DNA from: JBEKZQ01 sp049509675
GTDB taxonomy: Bacteria; Planctomycetota; Planctomycetia; Pirellulales; Thermoguttaceae
Direction: 5' to 3'
Assembly (NCBI GenBank): GCA_049509675.1
Contig: JBEKZQ010000041.1
Span: 1-24,168 of the forward strand
DNA length: 24,168 bases
A model generated the notes under the pieces. The model did not search any database. It was given only the letters and a program-made list of their open reading frames with translations, and was not told the DNA's origin. This document shows, one piece after another, positions 7,092-14,654 of the stretch (position 1 is the first letter of the stretch; each line of letters opens with the position of its first letter). Made by a program: the position numbers and the translations under genes.

Positions 7092-9272
7092 ATGTCCAAT
7101 ACGCTTGACGAAGTGCCCGGAATTGCCACCTCGCAGGAAGAGTTGAAGCTGGTTCGCCGGGCCAGTCGCAAGGCGGGGCTCTTCGAACCGCAGTTGATGA
7201 AGACCGCCTTCTGGCAGTCGCTGGCGATGCTTCGCCCCGACATCCAGTGGAAGAACCCCGTCATGTTCACTGTCGAGGTGGGGACGGTCCTCACCCTGGG
7301 CTACACGGTCGCAAAGCTCTGCGGCCTGCAGTGTGTGGCCGACCTGAAGTACTTGGTATCCCTGGACATCTGGTTGGTGCTGACGTTGCTCTTTGCCAAC
7401 TTCGCCTCGGCGATCGCCGAGGCCCGCGGCAAGGCCCAGGCCGACGCCCTGCGCAAAACGCGGCGGGCCACGCCGGCCCGGCTGGTCCTGCCCGACGGCA
7501 CGACCCGCGATACGGTTTCCACGGAACTCAAGGCGGGCGACGTGGTCGAGGTCGTCGCCGGCAGCGTCATCCCCAGCGACGGCGAGATCGTCGAGGGGGT
7601 GGCCTCCATCGACGAATCGGCCATCACCGGCGAATCGGCCCCCGTGATCCGCGAGGCCGGCGGCGACCGCTCCGGCGTGACCGGCGGCACCCGCGTGCTG
7701 TCCGACCGCATCGTAGTCGAAATCACGGCCAACGCCGGCAGCACCTTCTTGGACCGCATGATCGCCCTGGTGGAAGGGGCCATCCGGCAGCGGACGCCCA
7801 ACGAGATCGCGCTGTCGCTGGTGCTGGCCGCCTTCACGCTCATTTTCCTCATCGTCTGCGCCACGCTCTGGCCCATGGCCCTGAACGCCGAACAGTATAT
7901 GTCCGCCTATAAGGGCAAGCCGGTGCAAAGCCTGGGCACCGACGTGCCCACGCTCGTGGCCCTGCTGGTATGTTTGATCCCCACCACCATCGGCGCCTTG
8001 CTGGCGGCCATCGGCATCGCCGGGATGGACCGGGCCCTGAGGGCCAATATCATCGCCAAGAGCGGCAAGGCGGTGGAAGTGGCCGGCGACGTGGACACGC
8101 TCCTGTTGGACAAGACCGGCACCATCACCGTCGGCAATCGCCACGCCACGCAGTTCGTGCCCTTCGGCAACGTGGCGGCCATCGAGGTCGGCTGCCTGGC
8201 CGCCCAGGCCTCGGCGGCCGACGAAACGCCCGAAGGCAAGAGCATCGTCGCCCTGTTCCACCGCCTCAGCGCCACGACCGACCCGCGCGGCCGCGATGCC
8301 GCGGTTCCCGCGGGGACGCGGTTTGTGCCTTTCACCGCGCAGACCCGCATGAGCGGCATCGACTTGCCCGACGGCCGGCAGGTCCGTAAAGGGGCGCCGG
8401 ACGCCATCCTGCGCCACATCCGCAAGCACGACGCGGTCGTTCCCGCCACGGTCGAGGGCAGCGTGTCGGCGGTGGCCGCCAAAGGCGCCACGCCGCTGTT
8501 GGTCGCCGAGGGGAATCGCATCGTCGGCATGGTCGTCCTGGAAGACATTCTCAAGCCCGGCATGGTGGCGCGTTTCGAGCGGCTGCGGCGCATGGGCCTG
8601 CGAACCGTGATGGTCACCGGCGACAATCCGCTGACGGCCAGGGCCATCGCCGAGCAGGCCGGCGTGGACGATTACATTGCCGAGGCCACGCCCGAGGCCA
8701 AGCTGGCCTATATCCGCCAGGAGCAGGCGGCCGGCAAGCTGGTGGCGATGATGGGCGACGGCACCAACGACGCCCCCGCCCTGGCCCAGGCCGACGTGGG
8801 CGTGGCCATGAATTCCGGCACCCAGGCCGCCAAAGAGGCCGGCAACATGGTCGATCTCGACAGCGACCCGACCAAGCTCATCGAGACCGTCGAGATCGGC
8901 AAACAACTGCTCATGACCCGCGGGGCCCTGACCACGTTTTCCATCGCCAACGACGTGGCCAAGTACTTCGCCATCGTGCCCGCCATGTTCGCCGGCACCG
9001 CCGAGAATCCCATGCTGCCCTGGCTCAAGGCGGTGGACATCATGCGCCTGCACTCGGCCACCTCGGCAATCCTCTCGGCGGTCATCTTCAACGCGATCAT
9101 CATTCCGCTGTTGATTCCGATCGCGCTGAAGGGCGTGAAGTATCGTCCCATCGGGGCCGACGCGCTGTTGCGCCGCAACCTGCTCATTTGGGGCCTGGGC
9201 GGCGTGATCGCCCCGTTCGTGGGCATCAAACTGATCGACATGGTGCTGGTCGCCCTACACGTATTGACCTAA
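7092..9272 (+). CDS. kdpB: KdpB, P-type ATPase catalytic subunit for K+ import
   Basis: 726 aa; E. coli KdpB is 682, and the excess includes about 20 extra N-terminal residues. Actuator motif TGES at 179-182, where S182 corresponds to the inhibitory phosphoserine S162 of E. coli. Phosphorylation site DKTGT at D340. The nucleotide domain has ADETPEGKS and PFTAQTRMSG; the P domain has VMVTGDNPLTARAIAEQAGV, EATPEAKL and MGDGTNDAPALAQADVGVAM. The C-terminal helices contain TTFSIANDVAKYFAI and LHSATSAILSAVIFNA. All catalytic residues are intact. The ATG at 7092 follows AGGAAG. An alternative TTG at 7044 lies within the REP repeat and is unlikely. KdpB hydrolyses ATP to move K+ received from KdpA into the cytoplasm. 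Confidence 0.97.
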   Translation: MSNTLDEVPGIATSQEELKLVRRASRKAGLFEPQLMKTAFWQSLAMLRPDIQWKNPVMFTVEVGTVLTLGYTVAKLCGLQCVADLKYLVSLDIWLVLTLLFANFASAIAEARGKAQADALRKTRRATPARLVLPDGTTRDTVSTELKAGDVVEVVAGSVIPSDGEIVEGVASIDESAITGESAPVIREAGGDRSGVTGGTRVLSDRIVVEITANAGSTFLDRMIALVEGAIRQRTPNEIALSLVLAAFTLIFLIVCATLWPMALNAEQYMSAYKGKPVQSLGTDVPTLVALLVCLIPTTIGALLAAIGIAGMDRALRANIIAKSGKAVEVAGDVDTLLLDKTGTITVGNRHATQFVPFGNVAAIEVGCLAAQASAADETPEGKSIVALFHRLSATTDPRGRDAAVPAGTRFVPFTAQTRMSGIDLPDGRQVRKGAPDAILRHIRKHDAVVPATVEGSVSAVAAKGATPLLVAEGNRIVGMVVLEDILKPGMVARFERLRRMGLRTVMVTGDNPLTARAIAEQAGVDDYIAEATPEAKLAYIRQEQAAGKLVAMMGDGTNDAPALAQADVGVAMNSGTQAAKEAGNMVDLDSDPTKLIETVEIGKQLLMTRGALTTFSIANDVAKYFAIVPAMFAGTAENPMLPWLKAVDIMRLHSATSAILSAVIFNAIIIPLLIPIALKGVKYRPIGADALLRRNLLIWGLGGVIAPFVGIKLIDMVLVALHVLT

Positions 9273-9274
9273 CG

Positions 9275-9302
9275 AACTTCTAACTTCTAACTCCTAACTT
9301 CT
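9275..9302. repeat. Four tandem heptamers (AACTTCT-type) in the kdpB-kdpC spacer
   Basis: AACTTCT, AACTTCT, AACTCCT and AACTTCT run without gaps, followed by TCCTCCTACC and the kdpC ATG. The spacer is pyrimidine-rich on the coding strand, so kdpC has no Shine-Dalgarno sequence; CCTCCT even resembles the anti-SD. Similar 7-8 bp tandem repeats occur at 1289-1324 and 11098-11178. Confidence 0.75.
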
Positions 9303-9312
9303 TCCTCCTACC

Positions 9313-10359
9313 ATGACTGCTCACCTTCGTGCCAACCTGTGCCTGCTGGTCCTGACCGTTATTCTGTGCTGCGTGCTTTATCCGCTTGTGCTGTGGGGCA
9401 TCGGAAAAACGGCTTTCCCCGAGCAGTCGGAGGGCAGCCTGATCGAGGATGCCAAGGGCCAGACGATCGGTTCCCGGCTGATCGCCCAGCCGTTTACGGC
9501 CGACGAGTATTTCCAGCCGCGGCCTTCGGCGGCGTCCTACAATGCGACCGCTTCCAGCCCGTCGAACCTGGCGGCCAGCAACTACGCCCTGCGCGATCGC
9601 GTGGCCCGGCAGCTTGGCCCGATCGCAAAATACGCCGGCGGCCAGAAGAAGGGACAACTCGTGGCCCCCGACATCGAAAGTTGGTTCCAGCAGGACCGCT
9701 ACCAGAATGAACCGGGCATCGTGGCGCAGTGGGTCAAGCTGCACACCAGCGCCGCGCAGAACTGGCTCAAGGGCTGGGTCACCGGCGACAAGCTCAACGC
9801 CGAGTACATGGCCGACTGGGAGAAGGCGCATCCGCAGGACGTGGCCGACTGGCAGAAAGACAACCCGGACCCCGCGGAGCCAAAACCCGAGGACCTGGCC
9901 GCCGGGCTGGCCGTGCCGTTCTTCAGCGAATGGTCCAAGCAGCATCCCGGCACGTTCCCCGGCACGGTCGAGCACAAAACGGCCGATGGCAAGACGGAAA
10001 AGCGAATCGAGCCGGTCAAGGAGGGGGCGGATATCCAGTCCGGCTTCTTCGACATGTGGCGCGACATGAATCCGGACGTGAGTCTCCAAGACGTGCCGGC
10101 CGACATGCTCACCACGTCCGGCTCCGGCCTGGACCCGCACATCACGCTGAGTAATGCCTTATGGCAACTGGACCGCGTGGCCCCGGCCTGGGCCAAGAAG
10201 ACCAGCGGCGACGAGGCCACAATCCGCCGCGAGATCAAGCAGCTATTGCACCAGAAGAGCGTTGCCCCCTTGGGCGGACTGGTCGGCGTAGACTTGGTCA
10301 ACGTGCTGGAAATCAACCTGGCCCTGCAGGAGCAGTATCAGAAGACGGCGGGCAAGTGA
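9313..10359 (+). CDS. kdpC: KdpC with a large central insertion
   Basis: 348 aa, against about 190 in E. coli. Residues 1-105 match KdpC: one N-terminal membrane helix (about 7-31, ending VLYPLVLWGIG), then GSLI, IGSRLIAQPFTADEYFQPRPSA and SNLAASN. Residues about 258-345 match the C-terminal half: VPADMLTTSGSGLDPHITLSNA, the WQLDRVA segment, PLGGLVGVDLVNVLEINLAL. Between them lies an insertion of roughly 150 residues (about 107-257), rich in W, D, K, E and P. It contains recurring W-(x)n-D/H-P patterns such as ADWEKAHPQDVADWQKDNPD and SEWSKQHPG. KdpC sits at the extracytoplasmic face and assists KdpA/KdpB assembly and K+ affinity, so the insertion should face outside the inner membrane. The ATG start has no Shine-Dalgarno sequence. 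Confidence 0.93.
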   Translation: MTAHLRANLCLLVLTVILCCVLYPLVLWGIGKTAFPEQSEGSLIEDAKGQTIGSRLIAQPFTADEYFQPRPSAASYNATASSPSNLAASNYALRDRVARQLGPIAKYAGGQKKGQLVAPDIESWFQQDRYQNEPGIVAQWVKLHTSAAQNWLKGWVTGDKLNAEYMADWEKAHPQDVADWQKDNPDPAEPKPEDLAAGLAVPFFSEWSKQHPGTFPGTVEHKTADGKTEKRIEPVKEGADIQSGFFDMWRDMNPDVSLQDVPADMLTTSGSGLDPHITLSNALWQLDRVAPAWAKKTSGDEATIRREIKQLLHQKSVAPLGGLVGVDLVNVLEINLALQEQYQKTAGK

Positions 10360-10370
10360 GGGTTCGTACT

Positions 10371-10389
10371 CATCTCGCGCCGCGAGATG
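10371..10389. terminator. Perfect 9-bp palindrome after kdpC; possible end of kdp transcript
   Basis: CATCTCGCG-C-CGCGAGATG lies 12 nt after the kdpC stop. It has no run of T on either side, so it is not a standard intrinsic terminator. It could still be a processing site or transcript-stabilising hairpin. Confidence 0.35.
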
Positions 10390-10430
10390 GAATCCATCAG
10401 GCGGAGCGTGGCGACTACTTTCGAAAATCA

Positions 10431-10499
10431 GCCCCACGCGTACCGCTTGCGAAATTCGGACCCGTGGGGCAATCGCAAACCGCGGGTTGAAACCCACGG
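10431..10499. repeat. Two palindromes in the kdpC-nrdR intergenic region
   Basis: GCCCCACG (10431-10438) pairs with CGTGGGGC (10463-10470) across a 24-nt loop. CCGCGGGTT (10480-10488) pairs with AACCCACGG (10491-10499) with one mismatch. The second has the look of a short dispersed palindrome. The kdp and nrdR genes converge here. I see no ORF in the 235-nt gap. Confidence 0.5.
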
Positions 10500-10594
10500 C
10501 TACCATCATAACGTCGCTACGCGACGGGCAGAACTACTTATGCAAGGAATTCCCACAACGACGGTTCACTGCCACCTTTGTTCCTCCGGAAGGC

Positions 10595-11080
10595 TTACGC
10601 CTCCCGCTCGCCTTCGCTGCCCCGCCGTTCTTCGTCCAACATCGGTTTCAGTTCATGGACGAAATCGTGGACGTCCTCGAACTGCCGATAGACGCTGGCG
10701 AAGCGGACGTAGGCCACCTGATCGAGTTTACGCAGGTGCTGCATGACGACTTCGCCCACCTCGTCGCTGGGCACTTCCGACTCGAATCGCCCCTCCACCT
10801 CATTCTCGACGGCACTGACCACCGCCTCCAATTGGCTCTCGCTGACCGGCCGCTTCCAGCAGGCCTTTTCCAGGCCCAGCTTGATCTTCAGCCGATCGAA
10901 CGGCTCGCGCGTGCCGTCTTTCTTGACGACCTTGATCGTGGTCCCTTCGATCCGCTCGTAGGTGGTGTAGCGATGCCGACAATTCAGGCATTCCCGCCGC
11001 CGCCGGGTGGCAAACCCGTCGTGGCTGGCACGGGAGTCGATCACGCGATCATTGTCGACCTGGCACGATGGACATTTCAT
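10595..11080 (-). CDS. nrdR: NrdR, transcriptional repressor of ribonucleotide reductase genes
   Basis: 161 aa, the typical NrdR size. An N-terminal zinc ribbon has C3, C6, C31 and C34 (MKCPSCQ and RECLNCRHR), with the family signature DSR at 15-17 and TRRRREC. The ATP-cone domain follows (about 46-137), with KKDGTREPFDR and RFASVYRQF near its end. NrdR senses ATP/dATP and represses nrd operons by binding NrdR boxes. No nrd genes are in this window. The ATG at 11080 has no clear Shine-Dalgarno sequence; upstream lies the 11098-11178 repeat. The gene is 147 nt after the large leftward GH38-like gene. Confidence 0.97.
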   Translation of the reverse strand: MKCPSCQVDNDRVIDSRASHDGFATRRRRECLNCRHRYTTYERIEGTTIKVVKKDGTREPFDRLKIKLGLEKACWKRPVSESQLEAVVSAVENEVEGRFESEVPSDEVGEVVMQHLRKLDQVAYVRFASVYRQFEDVHDFVHELKPMLDEERRGSEGEREA

Positions 11081-11097
11081 AGTTGCGAAGAGTTTGA

Positions 11098-11178
11098 AGT
11101 TTTCAGTTTTCAGTTTTCAGTATGTATTAACCGTTCGAACACTTCCTACTGAAAACTGAACACTGAACACTGAACACT
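11098..11178. repeat. Inverted arrays of heptamer repeats upstream of nrdR
   Basis: AGTTTTC occurs three times plus AGT (11098-11121). After 26 nt come four heptamers of the ACTGAAA/ACTGAAC type (11148-11178). The two arrays are largely complementary, so the stretch could fold into a long hairpin. It fills the nrdR upstream region, leaving little room for a normal promoter, and may reflect slippage or repeat expansion. Confidence 0.75.
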
Positions 11179-11227
11179 TCCCTCCCCAATTTTGTCAGTA
11201 CTCCGCACGATTGGCAACAGCACTGCA

Positions 11228-14200
11228 CTATTCCCTCATCCTCACCTCCACTTCCGCCCACTCGTGCGGCCGCATGTCGATGGCGATCGAATCCCCTTCA
11301 ATCGTCAGGTCGCCGCCGGTGGGATTGTTGCCGAAGTCGATCTTCCGTGCCGACTCCGGGGCGCGGAACGACCGCAGGCGGAAAGTTACCTGTCGGCCGT
11401 CGGTCTCCAGCAATCGTACCCGAAATCCCCGACATTTGCCCGATTGTGTGCCACTGGCTATGCCAGTGCTTTCCTCGGGGCCGATCGGCTCCCAGCAGGT
11501 CGCGATCACGTTTCGGGCGTCGAGATGGAACAGCCAGCCGGAACCGCGCAGGGGCGCGGCGACTGCCGTGCGGAAGGTGGGCGGGGCCAGAAAGTCCAGG
11601 GCCCCCGCCATGGCGCCCGGCAGGTCGATGCCGATTCCCAGGCGGAATTGCCGCGCCGTCTCACCGCGAACCACCAGCAGCGTGTCGAGCTTGCGGATCT
11701 CGCAGCGTCGATGGTAAGGCAAACCCGCCGTCAGGATCGTCGTGCGCACCTTCTTGGCGCGAATATCGATCAGGTGCGGCGCCTCCAACTGGGCTGTGTC
11801 GGTGGGCAGTGTGGCCATGTTGACGCTGCGATACAGGCTGGCCGTTTCATCCGGCCAGGCAAATCGGGCCGCGTAATACGAGCTCCACGGCTCCGGGCCG
11901 GGAAGCTGATCGATGTCCAACTCGATGAGCAATTCAATGATCCGGCTGCCGGACCGGATCCGCGTCGTCTGTTGAAAACCGGCCAGACGGCGCGCCTGCC
12001 GGTCCACCAGCCGACCGCGGGCGACCACCTCGCCCAACAGCGGGCCGGGCGCGGTGATGACCACTTCGTCGGCGGCCATGATCGAATAGGCGTCGTCCCC
12101 CTCGTTACGCGAACCCACGGGCAACCGTAGCGCGATCTGCTGGGCCAACCGCGGGCCGCGGCTGACGTAATCGAAGATGGAGCGGATCGCACCCGTGTGC
12201 GGATCGACCACCAACTCGAAGAATTCGTTGCGCAGTACAACTTCCGGGGCCTGGGCAGAGTCCTTTCGTCCTCGGCTCTCGTGTACGCGGAGCGAGGCCA
12301 ACAAGCGCTCTTGCGGGGCCTTTTTCTTGAAGATCCCCCACTTTTTCCCAGATTTGGCTGCAACGTCGGCGGCTGTGGCCGCGTCCAGCCAGGCAAAACC
12401 CATCGGCGGCACTTCGACCGTCACGGGCCGGCGGTCCTCGGGACCGCCCAGTTCCAGGCCCACTTGACGCGAGAAACTGCACGGATTGGCGACCAGAATG
12501 CCTGCGGCGGCCGGCTGGCCGGATCGCTCGGGGCCCACGACCGCGCGGCAGAATCGCTCGGTGGCTGCTGCCAGCTCGGCTTGCACGCGCTGGTCGATTT
12601 CACTGCCGGCCGGGGCCTCGCAGTGCAGCGACTGGTCGACCTCTTCGCAGCCTGGGGACTGGGTCATTTTTCGGTCTGTTTCGGGCCGAGAAATGTGCCT
12701 GTCCCCTTCCCCCTCTCCCTCCGGGAGAGGGGATGGGGGTGAGGGTGCCGAGCCGAAAGACGCCAAGTTACGACCACACTGGTCCGAAATCCCCTCACCC
12801 CGACCATCTCCCTCCGGGAGATGGGGAGCTTGTCGGACAGTAACCAGGGCAGCGAGCGTGCTGAGCGACTGTGCCGCTTCTGCCGCTGCACGCCGGCCAA
12901 AATAGCGGACCCAGCACGAGATCGGATCGGCCTGGCCGGCCGCTACCGCCTGTTTCAGGTACGGCGAGCGGTAGGCATCGGCCTTGTGCTGGGCGTGTTG
13001 TCCTCCCATGCCGGTCTGCTGGAAGTAGTCGGCCACGGTGCTGAACGAGCCCAGGACCGAGGTGTACGCGGTGATCCGCCGCAGATCATCGTACCACGGG
13101 CTGGATCGACCGGGCCAATGAGCCAGCAGGAAGGCCGAGGTCGAGTCGCCTTCCAGCGTGCCGCCTGACTGCTGTGGAAGACGCAGAAACGCATCGGCAC
13201 GGCTGATGTCCAGCGGCACCCGGGCCAAGGTCTCCAGCATCGTGCCATCGATCCCTTCCCAGCGGATACGGCTTTGATTACCGGCGGGAAAGCGGCCGTC
13301 GTCCAGCGTTGCGTGCAGCGCGCCGACAAAGCCGAGCTGTTCCAGAATCTGCGGCAGCACGGGCGTCATGCCAAAGCGGCGTCGGCCGAAGATCGTCGGT
13401 CGCGTGCCCAGATGGCGTTGATAGGCCGCCAGCCCTTTACGAATCTGAAAGCGGATGGCTTCCGGCGGCAGCAGCGGCAGTTCGTACTCGCTGAACTCCC
13501 CCCCCACCAGTGAGGCCCTGTTGTCGGCCAACGCCTTGGCTAGTGCCTCCAAGGTCGCGGGCTCCCGCCGGGCCATCTCCTCGATCATCTCGCCCGAGAC
13601 CAGGAGATTCCGTGGCAAAGGCCGGCCCAGCTCGGTCCGCAACGACGCCCCCAAGGTGGTCGAGGCGACAAGCGTCAGATCCAACAGCCGAGTCTGAGTC
13701 GGGTAGTAGTACTCCCGGGCGTTGTGCAGCAGGTCGAAGGCCGCGTGCAGATGGTCTCGTGCCGGCTGGGCCCCGCCTTTCTGGGCCTCGTCAGCGGCTG
13801 CGACCAGTTCCTTTTCGAAAGCGGCCTGGTCCAGATTACTCATGTATCGCAGGCGAAAAGACACCATCTCGCTGACGAAGTGGCAAAAACCAAGGGCCAG
13901 GAAGTCGCTCACCAACTCGGGTTCGATCGGTACGGCGGGCGGTTCCAGGTGGCCGAGGGCGGCCGCCACCATCTCCGGCCGCTGCCGCACGTTGCGCAGC
14001 ACGCAGGCCCCGGCTGCGGCGGCCGTTTGCGGCCAGGCGCCCGGCAGCAGACCCTCGCAGCAGGGCGGCACGAGCACCAGGTGCCCCGCCGGCTCCTGCG
14101 GCGGCGAGTCGGCGGCGGCCCACCGCGGCATGGCCCGCGCCGCGCAAATCAAGGCCGGATGCCATAAAGCCGACCAAGCGGCGAGCAACTGCTCCGCCTC

Positions 14201-14275
14201 GTCGCCCGACCGCTCCAGCGAGAGTTCTTCCAAACCACGACACGGCAAGAGGAAAGTCAGATGATCGAACTGCAT
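11228..14275 (-). CDS. Large GH38/GH57-superfamily-like protein, catalytic motifs apparently lost
   Basis: 1,015 aa. The middle of the N-terminal half resembles the alpha-mannosidase fold: VGGEFSEYELPLLPPEAIR from about 257, an RFQIRKGLAAYQRHLGTRP segment, then RRRFGMTPVLPQILEQLGF at 298-316, which aligns with the family's DxFG...LPQIL..GF block. The C-terminal 400 residues look like the GH38 beta-sandwich (LRNEFFELVVDPHTGAIRSI and onward). In GH38 enzymes the Asp of DxFG is the nucleophile and an N-terminal HxD binds zinc. Here the first position reads R and I find no HxD, so activity is doubtful. Residues about 483-525 are encoded by a REPIN-like repeat (LPEGDGRGEG and SPLPEGEGEGD). No signal peptide. 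Its ribosome site is weak. The family call is moderate, the substrate is unknown, and it could be a divergent non-catalytic paralogue. Confidence 0.8.
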   Translation of the reverse strand: MQFDHLTFLLPCRGLEELSLERSGDEAEQLLAAWSALWHPALICAARAMPRWAAADSPPQEPAGHLVLVPPCCEGLLPGAWPQTAAAAGACVLRNVRQRPEMVAAALGHLEPPAVPIEPELVSDFLALGFCHFVSEMVSFRLRYMSNLDQAAFEKELVAAADEAQKGGAQPARDHLHAAFDLLHNAREYYYPTQTRLLDLTLVASTTLGASLRTELGRPLPRNLLVSGEMIEEMARREPATLEALAKALADNRASLVGGEFSEYELPLLPPEAIRFQIRKGLAAYQRHLGTRPTIFGRRRFGMTPVLPQILEQLGFVGALHATLDDGRFPAGNQSRIRWEGIDGTMLETLARVPLDISRADAFLRLPQQSGGTLEGDSTSAFLLAHWPGRSSPWYDDLRRITAYTSVLGSFSTVADYFQQTGMGGQHAQHKADAYRSPYLKQAVAAGQADPISCWVRYFGRRAAAEAAQSLSTLAALVTVRQAPHLPEGDGRGEGISDQCGRNLASFGSAPSPPSPLPEGEGEGDRHISRPETDRKMTQSPGCEEVDQSLHCEAPAGSEIDQRVQAELAAATERFCRAVVGPERSGQPAAAGILVANPCSFSRQVGLELGGPEDRRPVTVEVPPMGFAWLDAATAADVAAKSGKKWGIFKKKAPQERLLASLRVHESRGRKDSAQAPEVVLRNEFFELVVDPHTGAIRSIFDYVSRGPRLAQQIALRLPVGSRNEGDDAYSIMAADEVVITAPGPLLGEVVARGRLVDRQARRLAGFQQTTRIRSGSRIIELLIELDIDQLPGPEPWSSYYAARFAWPDETASLYRSVNMATLPTDTAQLEAPHLIDIRAKKVRTTILTAGLPYHRRCEIRKLDTLLVVRGETARQFRLGIGIDLPGAMAGALDFLAPPTFRTAVAAPLRGSGWLFHLDARNVIATCWEPIGPEESTGIASGTQSGKCRGFRVRLLETDGRQVTFRLRSFRAPESARKIDFGNNPTGGDLTIEGDSIAIDMRPHEWAEVEVRMRE
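12702..12828. repeat. REPIN-like inverted pair inside the GH38-like gene
   Basis: The first copy (12702-12746) carries CCCTCTCCC and GGGAGAGGG arms with a G-rich tail ending GGGTGAGGGT. The second (12790-12828) is inverted: CCCCTCACCC, then ATCTCCC and GGGAGAT. About 43 nt separate them. It lies between the catalytic-like and beta-sandwich regions of the encoded protein and leaves the frame open. Confidence 0.8.
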
Positions 14276-14654
14276 GGCGAGATAGTAGCAACGGGTGGAG
14301 TGATAATAGTAGGTTCTGCCCCCAGTGGATCCGATCCCTTCCTTCCTGCATCATATCTTATCATGGATCCAGCCAAGCCGCACGCTGGCGGGCATTTTGG
14401 TTGACATAAAGCACGGTACTGAGATAAATTAGGGATTAGCGGAAGCAGGCAGTTCTCGTCTGATCCTTTCTGGATGGCCCTGGTTCGGGCTTTGGGGGCT
14501 GCCAGGAACAGGGAAGGAAGTAGCCTCGAAGAGACAAATCCACGAATGACCAATGACCAAGTTGCAATGACTCATAGGAGGAACTCCAGGGGAGCCACGT
14601 TAGTCATTGGGTATGGGCATGGGTCAATCGTGGCATCCGTGGAGTACTAGTGCT
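14276..14654. other. Divergent intergenic region before the GspL-like operon, no gene seen
   Basis: Holds the TTGACA promoter described separately. It also has an imperfect inverted repeat (CCAATGACCAA at 14550-14560 against TTAGTCATTGG at 14600-14610, ten of eleven positions). AGGAGG occurs at 14576-14581 but no plausible start follows it. The frame of the GspL-like gene is open from 14607, but the protein similarity starts at 14655. Confidence 0.6.
14401..14428 (+). promoter_or_regulatory. Sigma-70-type promoter candidate for the GspL-like operon
   Basis: A perfect TTGACA (14401-14406) is followed after 16 nt by GATAAA (14423-14428), or after 17 nt by ATAAAT. It would start transcripts near 14435 and leave a leader of about 220 nt. 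No GG-N10-GC sigma-54 site was seen in this region. Confidence 0.5.

Noticed and set aside
5049..9053. Very long minus-strand ORF (about 1,330 codons) opposite kdpA and kdpB
   Set aside because: It is antisense to two clearly conserved genes. Its His/Gly/Gln/Asp-rich composition is the usual mirror of G+C-rich coding sequence, and it shows no domain.
11098..11178. CRISPR-like array
   Set aside because: The units are 7 bp with no spacers, so this is a tandem repeat, not a CRISPR.
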